The notes under the pieces are model-generated. The model made no database searches and was not told the DNA's origin. It saw only the letters and a list, made by a program, of their open reading frames with translations. This document shows, in pieces, positions 1 to 7,355 of a stretch of DNA of 14,797 bases. How positions within the stretch are numbered: position 1 is the stretch's first letter; every line of letters begins with the position of its first letter. The translations under genes and the position numbers were made by a program. The stretch lies in assembly GCA_003551805.1 (NCBI GenBank), contig PUNR01000035.1:1-14797 (forward strand). The letters run 5' to 3'. This DNA comes from Loktanella sp. (GTDB lineage: Bacteria; Pseudomonadota; Alphaproteobacteria; Rhodobacterales; Rhodobacteraceae).

Positions 1-1825
1 CGACGGCGGCCAGATCGAGGTGTACACCACCCGCCCCGACACATTGCTGGGCGCGTCCTTTGTCGGCATCTCGCCCGACCACCCGCTGGCGAAGGAACTG
101 GAAGCCAAAGACGCGAAAATCGCCGCTTTCTGCACCGAATGCCGCAAGGGTGGCACCACCGCCGAGGCGATCGAAAAGGCCGAAAAGCTGGGCTATGACA
201 CCGGCCTGACCGTGAAACACCCGATGGCAGGCCAACCCGACCTGCCCGTCTATATCGCGAATTTCATCCTGATGGATTACGGCACCGGTGCAATCTTTGG
301 CTGCCCCGCCCATGACCAGCGCGATTTTGATTTTGCCACGAAATACGGCCTGCCGATCATCGCGACGTTTTTGCCGGACGCGGATGCCAGCACCGACCTG
401 ACCGCCGCCTATGTGCCGCCCAAAACCGAAAAGGTGTTCTACACCAAGGGTTTCGCGGGCGGCCAGTGGCAGACCGGCGAACAGGCCGTCGACGCCGCCA
501 TCGCCCATTGCGAGGCGAACGACATCGGCCAAGGTGTGACCAAATTCCGCCTGCGCGACTGGGGCCTGTCGCGCCAACGCTATTGGGGCTGCCCCATTCC
601 CATCGTGCATTGCGATGATTGCGGTGCGGTGCCGGAAAAGAAAGAAAACCTGCCCATCGAACTGCCCTATGACGTCACCTTCGACGTGCCGGGCAACCCC
701 TTGGACCGGCACCCCACATGGCGCAACTGCGCCTGCCCGGCTTGTGGCAAGCCCGCGCTGCGCGAAACCGACACGATGGACACATTCGTCGATTCGTCGT
801 GGTATTTCGCCCGCTTCACCGCACCCCATGCGCCGACACCGACGAACATGGACGACGCGGCCTATTGGATGAACGTCGATCAATATATCGGCGGCATCGA
901 ACATGCGATCCTGCACTTGCTTTACAGCCGCTTCTTCGCCCGCGCGATGCAGATCACCGGCCACCTGCCAGAAACCGCGGTTGAGCCGTTCAACGCGCTG
1001 TTCACCCAGGGCATGGTGACGCATGAGATTTACATGACCCGCGACGATGCGGGCCGCCCCGTCTATCATTTCCCGCAGGATGTGAAGAACGGCAAGCTGG
1101 CTGATGGTACGGTGGTAGAGGTGATACCATCCGCCAAGATGTCGAAATCCAAGAAAAACGTCGTCGATCCTGACGATATCCTCGCACAATACGGCGCCGA
1201 TACCGCGCGCTGGTTCGTGCTGTCCGACAGCCCGCCCGAACGTGATGTGGAATGGACGGCATCCGGTGCCGATGCGACCTACAAACACCTCGCCCGCGTC
1301 CACCGGATCGCGTCCGAGATCGCGGCGGCAGGCGACGCCCCAGGCACCGGCGATGACGACCTTTTGCGCGCCATGCACCGCTGCATTCATGACGTGACGA
1401 TGGGGCTGGAAACCTTCGGCTTCAACGCGGCAATTGCCAAGCTTTACGCGTTTACCAACACTCTGGGCAAGTCAGCGGCGTCCGCTGCGACCAAACGTCA
1501 GGCCGCACTGGCGCTGGCGCAGTTGATGTCGCCCATGACACCGCATCTCTCCGAAGAAATCTGGGCCAGTCTTGGCGGCAATGGCCTGATCGCCACCGCC
1601 CCATGGCCTGTCGCGGACCCCGCGATGCTGGTCGATGATCATGTCACCCTACCGGTGCAGATCAACGGCAAACGCCGGACTGAAATCGTCGTGCCAGCCG
1701 ATGCCAGCAAGGAAACGGTAGAAACCGCCGTGCTGGCGCTGGAAGTCGTGCAAAAGGCGCTGGATGGCGCTAGCGTGAAGAAACTAATCGTGGTTCCCGG
1801 ACGGATTGTGAACATTGTCATCTGA
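1..1825 (+). CDS. leuS: Leucyl-tRNA synthetase, C-terminal part (5' end outside window)
   Basis: This enzyme charges tRNA-Leu with leucine in the cytoplasm and edits mischarged products. The frame is open from base 2, so the gene starts upstream; about 607 residues of a protein usually near 860 are visible. The first residues (TTRPDTLLG) are the threonine-rich part of the CP1 editing domain. HDQRD at 311-325 holds the aspartate known in the family to be needed for editing. Two cysteine pairs at 611/620 and 734/743 look like the zinc-binding insert. DTFVDSSWYF follows, then KMSKS at 1136-1150, the class I ATP-binding signature. The rest is the anticodon-binding and C-terminal domain, ending GRIVNIVI. 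The stop lies inside the next gene, and leuS-lptE-holA is a gene order found widely in proteobacteria. The catalytic HIGH motif would lie upstream and cannot be checked. Confidence 0.98.
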   Translation, partial: DGGQIEVYTTRPDTLLGASFVGISPDHPLAKELEAKDAKIAAFCTECRKGGTTAEAIEKAEKLGYDTGLTVKHPMAGQPDLPVYIANFILMDYGTGAIFGCPAHDQRDFDFATKYGLPIIATFLPDADASTDLTAAYVPPKTEKVFYTKGFAGGQWQTGEQAVDAAIAHCEANDIGQGVTKFRLRDWGLSRQRYWGCPIPIVHCDDCGAVPEKKENLPIELPYDVTFDVPGNPLDRHPTWRNCACPACGKPALRETDTMDTFVDSSWYFARFTAPHAPTPTNMDDAAYWMNVDQYIGGIEHAILHLLYSRFFARAMQITGHLPETAVEPFNALFTQGMVTHEIYMTRDDAGRPVYHFPQDVKNGKLADGTVVEVIPSAKMSKSKKNVVDPDDILAQYGADTARWFVLSDSPPERDVEWTASGADATYKHLARVHRIASEIAAAGDAPGTGDDDLLRAMHRCIHDVTMGLETFGFNAAIAKLYAFTNTLGKSAASAATKRQAALALAQLMSPMTPHLSEEIWASLGGNGLIATAPWPVADPAMLVDDHVTLPVQINGKRRTEIVVPADASKETVETAVLALEVVQKALDGASVKKLIVVPGRIVNIVI

Positions 1826-2300
1826 CACATCCACACGGCGGTTGTTCCTGCTGGGCCTCTTGGCGCTGGGGGGCTGCGGCTTTGCGCCGGTTTATGGCGA
1901 AAACAACGCCCTGCGCGGCAAGATCGCCTTTGACACCCGAGAGAATGTCGCCGGCTTTCGGCTTCGTGAACGACTGGAACAGCGGTTGGGGGTGCCCGAT
2001 GCGCCAGTTTATGTGTTGCGCGCGCAGATCACTGACCGGCGACGCAGCCTTGCGATCACGACAGCGGGCGATAACACGCGGTTCAATGTGGTTGGCACCG
2101 TGGCATGGGTCTTGACCCATGCGACGACAGGCGATGTCATGGCTGAAGGCAGTCACGAAACCTTCACCAGCTACTCTGCAACCGGATCAACAACCGCAAC
2201 CCAAGCAGCAGAGGCAGACGCCACCGCCCGCTTGTCGGTCGCCTTAGCTGATATGATCGTCAGCCGCCTTTTACTGCTGGCGCCGGACTTGCCACAATGA
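1815..2300 (+). CDS. lptE: LPS-assembly lipoprotein LptE
   Basis: LptE is an outer-membrane lipoprotein that plugs and supports the LptD barrel delivering lipopolysaccharide to the cell surface. The reading frame starts at TTG 1815, overlaps the last 11 bases of leuS, and gives 161 residues. An in-frame stop at 1809-1811 rules out any earlier start. The N-terminus has two arginines (residues 8-9), a hydrophobic stretch, and a lipobox ending in Cys21, followed by GFAPVYG, the usual opening of mature LptE in this group. The body has the expected mixed beta pattern without other clear motifs. Identification rests on the lipobox, the size and the position between leuS and holA, which matches the order in E. 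coli and many others. The arginine pair followed by L-F-L resembles a twin-arginine signal. A weak ribosome site and the TTG codon suggest translation coupled to leuS. Confidence 0.92.
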   Translation: MSSDTSTRRLFLLGLLALGGCGFAPVYGENNALRGKIAFDTRENVAGFRLRERLEQRLGVPDAPVYVLRAQITDRRRSLAITTAGDNTRFNVVGTVAWVLTHATTGDVMAEGSHETFTSYSATGSTTATQAAEADATARLSVALADMIVSRLLLLAPDLPQ

Positions 2301-3322
2301 AGCTGGCGGGCGATGCAGCCGCTGGCTATCTGCGCAAGCCTGATGCGACACATGCGGGCCTCTTGATCTTTGGCACCGATCCGATGCGCGTGGCCACGAA
2401 ACGGCAACAGGCTATCGCCGCCCTAGTCGGCCCACAGGGTGAAGAGGAAATGCGCCTCACCCGCATCAACGCTGCCGATCTGCGCAAGGACCCCGCCTTG
2501 CTGGATGACGCGATCAAGGCGCAGGGTTTTTTTCCCGGCCACCGTGTCGCGTTTGTCGAAGATGCAACAGACGGGCTGTCCAAACTGGTCGATGCGGTTT
2601 TGGCCGATTGGCAACAAGGTGACGCGCAGCTGGTCGTGACCGCAGGGTCGCTGACCGCGAAATCTCCTTTGCGCAAAGTGTTCGAAAACCATCGCAACGC
2701 CATGGCAATCGGCATCTATGACGACCCGCCCAGCATGTCCGACATCGCACGCGCCTTGACCGACGCAGGGCTGCCGCAGCCGGGCCGCGATGTCATGGAT
2801 GCCCTCTTTGCCTTAGCCAACACACTGGAACCAGGCGATTTCCGGCAGACTGTTGAAAAAGTCGGCCTTTACAAGCAGGGTGACAACGAACCACTTTCGA
2901 TCGCAGATATCACAGCCAATGCCCCCCAGTCAGCAGAGGTGGACGTCGATGATGTGCTTGATGTCGTCACCGCAGGTCAGGTCGATCAACTGGGGCCAGT
3001 GCTGCGGGGCCTGTATGCTCAGGGCGTAACACCTGTCACCCTCTGTATTGGGGCGATGCGCCATTTCAGGCGCCTCCATGTGGTGGCATCCGACCCCGGC
3101 GGCCCGAGTTCTGGCGTTGGCCGGTTGCGACCCCCGGTTTTCGGCCCACGCAGGGATAAAATCGCGCGGCAAGTGAACCAATGGGGTCGTGACCGGCTTG
3201 AAAAGGCACTCACCGCCTTGACCGATACCGACCTTCAGCTCAGGTCAGCAAGCACAGCCCCGCAGGCAGCACTGATGGAACGCACCTTGATCCGCCTTGC
3301 CATGATGGCACGTCGCGGATGA
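2297..3322 (+). CDS. holA: DNA polymerase III subunit delta
   Basis: The delta subunit is the wrench of the clamp loader: it opens the beta sliding clamp so that it can be placed on primed DNA. The ATG overlaps the lptE stop (ATGA), which suggests translational coupling. The product has 341 residues, close to the family's usual 330-345. The N-terminal part carries LLIFGTDPMRV (about residues 22-32), the degenerate nucleotide-binding fold entrance of HolA-like proteins, then a basic and acidic helical region, and a C-terminal collar-like helical domain ending in a run of Arg and Met (LIRLAMMARRG). There is no intact Walker A motif, as expected for delta. It is the last gene of the housekeeping run. 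No good terminator hairpin follows it. Confidence 0.94.
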   Translation: MKLAGDAAAGYLRKPDATHAGLLIFGTDPMRVATKRQQAIAALVGPQGEEEMRLTRINAADLRKDPALLDDAIKAQGFFPGHRVAFVEDATDGLSKLVDAVLADWQQGDAQLVVTAGSLTAKSPLRKVFENHRNAMAIGIYDDPPSMSDIARALTDAGLPQPGRDVMDALFALANTLEPGDFRQTVEKVGLYKQGDNEPLSIADITANAPQSAEVDVDDVLDVVTAGQVDQLGPVLRGLYAQGVTPVTLCIGAMRHFRRLHVVASDPGGPSSGVGRLRPPVFGPRRDKIARQVNQWGRDRLEKALTALTDTDLQLRSASTAPQAALMERTLIRLAMMARRG

Positions 3323-3553
3323 TCGCGGCAATTCCGCGTAGGCAGCACAGTGATGTGGCGCGTGTTTGCCAGCCATGCGTTCTATATTGTTGAGACCTGA
3401 TACGGGGGGATCCTGACCTGATGGGATGAACTGCTTTCCTCAGACAAAACGATATCCCCAACGACCCGGCACGTTGGAATGTCTCATTCGAACAAGGGCA
3501 GCACATCATGGGTAGTGCGATGCACACAACAGCGATCAAAAACACCTTCAGAA
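3323..3553. other. Intergenic region between holA and the flagellar locus
   Basis: This 231-bp stretch separates two convergent transcription units: holA on plus and the DUF1217 gene on minus. I see no convincing gene in it. A perfect 5-bp stem with a 5-base loop (3324-3338) lies just after the holA stop but lacks a following T-run, so it is not a standard intrinsic terminator. A minus-strand open frame here (from 3545) runs deep into holA and looks like a shadow. No tRNA, IS end or long repeat was seen. Confidence 0.6.
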
Positions 3554-4405
3554 CTACCGAAACGCAAAACCACGATTGAACATTGTCGGAGATGGTGCCC
3601 TAGAAAAACGAGACGGTGCTGATTGTAACAGGGTCAAAGCAGCGTTTGCCCCAGTCAAGCCACCTGTCTGTAACGCTTCAGACCGGACCAGAAACATACG
3701 CACAAGTTTATCCTGCGTACTTTTTTCCGTAAAATCCGCAATCCTATCAGTACCAAAAACAGCCTTCGATCGCGCACGAAACATATCGCGCTGCCGGTCA
3801 ACGTCAATTGTACCGATACTTGCCGGTAGACCCAGCGCATTCTCAAACACTTTTCGCAGTGGCAAGTTACCCATCATCGCAAACCATTGCGCCCCGTCAC
3901 TGCCATTACGCCCGGCAATGTCAGCCAGCCCAGACTGCAGGTTTAACGCCAGCCGCATGTTGTTGTCTTGCGTGCCTACCGCTTTTTCAAATTGTTGGCG
4001 TTCATAGCGGGTAATTGTTTCAGTCGCGAAACTTGACAGCGTTGTGCGCGGTAAAGGTCTGTCACCAAAGCCAAACGCTCGGCTAAGTTCGGCATACCGA
4101 TTATCAGCCAGGCGGTTGGCCAATGCGCTATCCTTGATCGTGCCCTCTTCCAGGATTTTCCGAATGAAAAACTTGTTGTTGATGTCATCATCAAGACCAA
4201 AAGCACCCAGCGCCACGGACAACAGTCTGCGATCATTGACCAAATCATCAACAGTGCGAACATTTGCAATGTTGGCCCGAAAGTAATCAGTTGCCCGGGC
4301 CACTGGCAGGCTTTTGGAAAAGGCAGATTGCTGATTGTCGAGCGTGCGCTCAAGAAACCGCCAACCGGCATATCCAGAAATAGGAAGAACCGGTTGAAAA
4401 CTCAT
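3554..4405 (-). CDS. DUF1217 family flagellar-locus protein
   Basis: A 283-residue protein of the DUF1217 type, recognised from its N-terminal pattern (PVLPISGYAGWRFLERTL, then a helical region with DYFRANIANV and DDLVNDRRLLSVALGAFGLD) and its position next to flbT. DUF1217 proteins occur mostly in alphaproteobacterial flagellar loci; I do not know an established biochemical role. It has no signal peptide or membrane segment, and most of it looks alpha-helical. Its ATG overlaps the flbT stop by ATGA, so it should be the last gene of the flaF-flbT unit and translated with it. The C-terminal tail (from about residue 255) is rich in Ser, Pro and Arg and looks disordered. A flagellar function is inferred from context only. 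Confidence 0.85.
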   Translation of the reverse strand: MSFQPVLPISGYAGWRFLERTLDNQQSAFSKSLPVARATDYFRANIANVRTVDDLVNDRRLLSVALGAFGLDDDINNKFFIRKILEEGTIKDSALANRLADNRYAELSRAFGFGDRPLPRTTLSSFATETITRYERQQFEKAVGTQDNNMRLALNLQSGLADIAGRNGSDGAQWFAMMGNLPLRKVFENALGLPASIGTIDVDRQRDMFRARSKAVFGTDRIADFTEKSTQDKLVRMFLVRSEALQTGGLTGANAALTLLQSAPSRFSRAPSPTMFNRGFAFR

Positions 4406-4806
4406 GATGTTTGCGCAGCAAGCAGACGCGCTTCGCGAGGGAGCAAGTTTCGTAGTGCCTTTAGCGTGCGGTAAAAGTCGTCGGCGAGCAAAGCTTGCGT
4501 TGCCGCGTTAAGATGCATGCGACTATCATCGTCAAGCATTGCTTGGCTCAACTGTTCAATCCCGCGCATCAGCTGCCGCTTTGCGTCAAACTGAGAGGCA
4601 TCGCCTGACAGAACAAGCTGCGCAATATAGCAGACCCGACTGACCGGGGTGCTTACCTGATCTGGTCGGATCGCATCACGCAACCGCAAGATGTTTGCGT
4701 TTGGCGTCAGAATTGACAATCGGCTGCGGCGATCACCGTTTTCAATGACAGCCCCGTTAATCAGCAACCTTTCACCCGGGTTCAGCTTAAGGACAAGGCC
4801 CGACAT
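4402..4806 (-). CDS. flbT: Flagellin synthesis repressor FlbT
   Basis: In Caulobacter, FlbT binds the 5' untranslated region of flagellin mRNA and promotes its decay when the hook is not finished, linking flagellin supply to assembly. The 134-residue product carries the family's clear N-terminal signature: LKLNPGERLLINGAVIENGD (residues 6-25), followed by RRSRLSILTPNANILRLRDAI. The rest is helical, with a leucine- and arginine-rich end. The ATG shares one base with the flaF stop (TGATG) and its own stop overlaps the next ATG, so flaF, flbT and the DUF1217 gene should be translated together. Its target in this genome is probably the leader of fliC directly upstream, which holds three hairpins. 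That link is inferred. Confidence 0.97.
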   Translation of the reverse strand: MSGLVLKLNPGERLLINGAVIENGDRRSRLSILTPNANILRLRDAIRPDQVSTPVSRVCYIAQLVLSGDASQFDAKRQLMRGIEQLSQAMLDDDSRMHLNAATQALLADDFYRTLKALRNLLPREARLLAAQTS

Positions 4807-5180
4807 CAGCTAGCCACCTGACCATTCAAGCCGCGCATCACCGCGATGTTAATGTCAATCAGCGCGTCAACTACCGCTTCGCCGCGCAAGACGCTTGCGC
4901 TATGGCGTTCAATAAACTGGGCTAAAAAGAACAATCTTGCCCGCAAATCATGGGGCAATTGATTATCGCGGTCGGCGACACTTGCTGCGAGAGTGGTCCA
5001 TATCCGGCGGTTATCATGAACTGCAGACGCAAGTTCCGGGAAATTGACTGTTGAATTCTCTGATGCAAGCCGTAGTCGAGTTGTGATCTGACTCATCAAT
5101 TGAGATTCGATCGCGCGAGCCGTCCGAACGGCAATTTGCGTCGGAGCATAGGCGTGCCGTGCTTGTTCAATGGCATTCAC
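4806..5180 (-). CDS. flaF: Flagellar biosynthesis regulator FlaF
   Basis: FlaF is a small cytoplasmic protein that in Caulobacter is needed for flagellin production and secretion and acts opposite to FlbT. From GTG 5180 the product has 124 residues and begins (M)NAIEQARHAYAP, the usual FlaF start, followed by the conserved alpha-helical body with RRIWTTLAASVADRDNQLP and LRARLFFLAQFIERHS. I chose GTG 5180 because GAAAGGAC sits 7-8 bases upstream and the N-terminus then matches the family. A longer frame from TTG 5213 adds 11 residues but lacks a ribosome site. The gene follows fliC after a 91-bp gap that contains a strong hairpin, and shares its last base with flbT's start. Confidence 0.95.
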   Translation of the reverse strand: MNAIEQARHAYAPTQIAVRTARAIESQLMSQITTRLRLASENSTVNFPELASAVHDNRRIWTTLAASVADRDNQLPHDLRARLFFLAQFIERHSASVLRGEAVVDALIDINIAVMRGLNGQVAS

Positions 5181-5240
5181 AGGCTGTGTCCTTTCAGGGA
5201 CTGAGGATATCAAATTGGCTCAGTTCAAAGCAGCGGTCGA

Positions 5241-5264
5241 GACGGCGCCAAAAATGACGCCGCC
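5241..5264 (-). terminator. Strong hairpin between fliC and flaF (partial terminator or processing site)
   Basis: On the minus-strand RNA, a 9-base arm (GGCGGCGTC), a 6-base loop (ATTTTT) and a second arm (GGCGCCGTC) form a 9-bp stem with seven Watson-Crick and two G-U pairs. It begins 8 bases after the fliC stop codon. In the plus-strand RNA the two wobble positions would be C-A mismatches, so the structure favours the fliC transcript. No U-run follows, so full intrinsic termination is not expected. A partial terminator or a 3' stabiliser of fliC mRNA is inferred. Confidence 0.6.
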
Positions 5265-5271
5265 CGAATGC

Positions 5272-6810
5272 TTAGCGGAACAATGATAGAATTGTCTGCG
5301 GTGCCTGGTTGGCAATCGACAAGGATTGCACACCAAGCTGCTGCTGCACTTGAAGTGCCTGCAACCGCGCTGAGGCTTCTTCCATGTTGGCATCGACCAA
5401 TGCCCCGATGCCAGAACGGAGTGAGTCAGTCAGCTGTGAAACGAAAGATGCTTGTGTCTCAATTCGCCCTTGGCTGGAGCCAAAAGACGCTGCAGCATTG
5501 ATCGATGTGTTGATCATCGTCTCGATATTGGCAAGCGCCGCTGCAGCAGTGTCATCACTGCGGACATCAAGCTTGTCCAGGCCAACAAGGCCACCTGTCG
5601 CGGTACCGCCAGCGGCACCTGCTTCAACCAAGGTCAACGCTGGACCAGAGTTGTCAATCTGCAAAGACCAAGCACCAGATGTTGGATCCTGGCGAACGTT
5701 GGTTGTGATGTTTGCAAGGCCAGCACCATCAATCACAGTCTTCAGCCCACGTGCAACGTCTTCGAATGTCTCACCTTTGCCAGCAACATAGTCGAAATTT
5801 GCGTTGCCGATTGTTGCACGATAACCGTCACCTTCCGATACACCGGCAGTTGTCGAGAATGTCAGTTCTGACGCGCGAGAGTTAATCGTTTGGGTGTTGG
5901 TTGTTGCTGCAGCTGCAGTGTCGCCATTTGCTTCCAGCGCGAAAGTAGCTGCGCCCGTACCGCTTGTGTTCACTGTGATATCTTCAAAGCGGGACGTCGA
6001 ACTGATGGTGATCGCAGCGCCGGCTACATCTGCTGTGACACCTTGGATCCCAGCAGCATTAATCGCGGCGGTCAAACCATTTGCCAAATCATCAACGTCA
6101 GTAGAATCTGTCACGAAGCTGACGGTGGTGCCAGCAATCTGGAAATTGTAAGTTTCGCCAGCGGTGACACCCCCAGCCACTGTCGCGGTCAGCTGGTTTG
6201 CGCCATCCGAAAATGCAGCGCCAGTACCGTCGGCGGCGCGGTTACCACCCAGCGTAGTGGTGACATTGCCACCCAGGTCTGCGCCAGTACCAAAGATACC
6301 GGCATCAAAGCTAAGATCTTGCCGACTGACCGTGATGTTATTTGCAGCAACCGTCCCATCACTCGAACGATCCAACGATGACAGCACATTGACGTCATCT
6401 GTGCCCTTAAGCAGGTTCAAACCGTTAAACTGCGCCGCGCCCACAATTGACTTGATTTGGTCAGTCAGCGCTGTGACGTCAGACTGCAGCTTTGTGCGGT
6501 CAACGTTCTTGCCTTGGGATGCAACGATTTTTTCTTTCATTGATGTTAGCAAATCCGTGACGGTTTCAGCGCCGTTCCGCGCCACCGCGACCGATGATTG
6601 ACCCAGCGACAGGCTTTCTGAGATTGCTTTGAAACCCTTCACGTCAGATTCCATGACCTTTGAGATGGCCCATACTGCAGAGTTATCTTTGGCTGACCCG
6701 ACAGCCTTGCCGGTCGAGATCATTGCTTGGGTTTTTGACAGGTCATTATTGATTGATTTAAGCGTTTGAAGCGCAACCATTGCGCCATTGTTTGTCAGAA
6801 TGCTAGACAT
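5272..6810 (-). CDS. fliC: Flagellin
   Basis: This is the filament subunit, exported through the flagellar type III system and polymerised at the filament tip. It has 512 residues and no cysteine. The conserved N-terminal D0/D1 helices run over about residues 1-145 (MSSILTNNGAMVALQTLKSI at the start, QFNGLNLL near 127-134). The C-terminal D1/D0 helices cover about 425-512 (MEEASARLQALQVQQQLGVQ, ending TILSLFR). Between them lies a long surface region rich in Ala, Thr, Gly and Asp with two copies of the flagellin hook IN type motif, about residues 216-281 and 324-395. The ATG at 6810 has AGGGA about 9 bases upstream. It is larger than many alphaproteobacterial flagellins, which often lack an extended central region. 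Expression is probably controlled by the structured leader and by FlbT/FlaF encoded just downstream. Confidence 0.98.
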   Translation of the reverse strand: MSSILTNNGAMVALQTLKSINNDLSKTQAMISTGKAVGSAKDNSAVWAISKVMESDVKGFKAISESLSLGQSSVAVARNGAETVTDLLTSMKEKIVASQGKNVDRTKLQSDVTALTDQIKSIVGAAQFNGLNLLKGTDDVNVLSSLDRSSDGTVAANNITVSRQDLSFDAGIFGTGADLGGNVTTTLGGNRAADGTGAAFSDGANQLTATVAGGVTAGETYNFQIAGTTVSFVTDSTDVDDLANGLTAAINAAGIQGVTADVAGAAITISSTSRFEDITVNTSGTGAATFALEANGDTAAAATTNTQTINSRASELTFSTTAGVSEGDGYRATIGNANFDYVAGKGETFEDVARGLKTVIDGAGLANITTNVRQDPTSGAWSLQIDNSGPALTLVEAGAAGGTATGGLVGLDKLDVRSDDTAAAALANIETMINTSINAAASFGSSQGRIETQASFVSQLTDSLRSGIGALVDANMEEASARLQALQVQQQLGVQSLSIANQAPQTILSLFR

Positions 6811-6830
6811 AAGTGCTGGTCCCTTTGTTT

Positions 6831-6843
6831 GGCGCTTTGCGCC
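6831..6843 (-). promoter_or_regulatory. Leader hairpin 1, next to the fliC ribosome site
   Basis: A perfect 5-bp GC stem (GGCGC/GCGCC) with a 3-base loop, ending 20 bases before the fliC ATG and just upstream of its AGGGA ribosome site. It is well placed to affect ribosome access or to present a loop to FlbT. Its function is inferred. Confidence 0.5.
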
Positions 6844-6857
6844 TGTTGACTTAAAGT

Positions 6858-6873
6858 CTGTGAAGTTTCACAG
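6858..6873 (-). promoter_or_regulatory. Leader hairpin 2 of fliC
   Basis: CTGTGAA and TTCACAG are perfect complements separated by two bases; as RNA this gives at least a 6-bp stem with a 4-base loop. As DNA it is also a near-perfect palindrome and could be an operator half-site pair. The sequence does not decide between RNA element and protein-binding site. Confidence 0.45.
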
Positions 6874-6900
6874 GTTGAATTGTCATTCTGACGTTTGATC

Positions 6901-6917
6901 GCGCTTTTACAAAGCGC
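6901..6917 (-). promoter_or_regulatory. Leader hairpin 3 of fliC
   Basis: A perfect 7-bp stem (GCGCTTT/AAAGCGC in the minus-strand sense) with a 3-base loop, about 90 bases before the fliC ATG. If transcription begins upstream of it, it would be the 5'-most structure of the leader and could protect the mRNA end. The transcription start is unknown, so this is inferred. Confidence 0.45.
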
Positions 6918-7010
6918 CCCCGATCCTTCTGGATACCTGCTGATCTTTGCCACTTTTGGCTGAACAACTCATTAATTCGATGGAAGAAACCACATACAAT
7001 TTTAGAAAAA

Positions 7011-7355
7011 TTATGCCTTCTTTATGACATCTGGCTTTGACACTGCTACGCGTGCAATTTTGCCTGACTGATTGTAAACCTTTAATCCTGTGCGTACTTC
7101 TTCCAGGCTTGCGACGCGTTTACGTGCAGCCTCAATTCCCTGAATTGCTGCCGCAAGAAGGGCTTGATTTCGCAAGATCGCCATCGCAACCTGTTGTAAA
7201 TCAGCTTGGACAATTTTTTTACTTTGCAGCTGAAAGAAAAGCTGTTGCTTGCGTTCAGCACAAATATCAATTGTACTATAGCTTCCGCATATTATCGCAG
7301 CGTTTTCCTGTGCAAGCAGTTGATGCAGTTCTTCAAGGTTCAATTCAGCTGTCAT
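7011..7355 (-). CDS. FlgN-like small flagellar protein (probable hook-junction chaperone)
   Basis: A 114-residue, mostly helical protein with no signal peptide or membrane segment. An acidic, leucine-rich first helix (MTAELNLEELHQLLAQENAAI) is followed by a charged helix (CAERKQQLFFQLQSKK), a long alanine-rich helix, and a C-terminal piece GLKVYNQSGKIARV. Size, helical make-up and the tyrosine-glycine C-terminal element resemble FlgN, the export chaperone of hook-junction proteins FlgK and FlgL, but identity is weak in this family. Its ATG lies inside the end of the rod-binding gene (11-bp overlap) and no strong ribosome site is seen, so it is probably translated by coupling. A FlgN role is inferred mainly from size, shape and neighbourhood; an unrelated small flagellar protein is possible. 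Confidence 0.6.
   Translation of the reverse strand: MTAELNLEELHQLLAQENAAIICGSYSTIDICAERKQQLFFQLQSKKIVQADLQQVAMAILRNQALLAAAIQGIEAARKRVASLEEVRTGLKVYNQSGKIARVAVSKPDVIKKA

Larger units (their letters stand above)
6811..7010 (-). promoter_or_regulatory. fliC upstream region and 5' leader
   Basis: These 200 bp lie between the FlgN-like gene stop and the fliC ATG and contain no gene. The half nearest fliC holds three perfect short inverted repeats (annotated separately). The distal half is AT-richer and includes a near-match to the CtrA box, TGAA-N7-TTAA at 6961-6975. I could not find a clear sigma-28, sigma-54 or sigma-70 promoter. A fliC-specific promoter is expected here from the length of the gap and the need for high flagellin output, but that is inference. 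Confidence 0.5.

Noticed and set aside
3324..3338. Small stem-loop after the holA stop as an intrinsic terminator
   Set aside because: Only a 5-bp stem and no T-run follows, so it does not meet the usual pattern.
3240..3545. Minus-strand frame of 101 codons across the holA end and the spacer
   Set aside because: It overlaps conserved holA antisense, is Cys- and Arg-rich like a shadow frame, and has no ribosome site or recognisable motif.
5181..5213. Longer flaF starting at TTG 5213
   Set aside because: The extra residues do not resemble FlaF and there is no ribosome site, whereas GTG 5180 has GAAAGGAC at good distance.
5890..6601. Plus-strand frames opposite fliC (163 and 145 codons)
   Set aside because: They mirror the repetitive Ala/Thr/Asp codons of the flagellin centre and carry no independent coding signature.
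6938..6952. Sigma-54-like site upstream of fliC (minus strand TGGCA ... AGCA)
   Set aside because: The GG and GC elements are separated by 9 rather than 10 bases, a spacing that sigma-54 promoters rarely tolerate.
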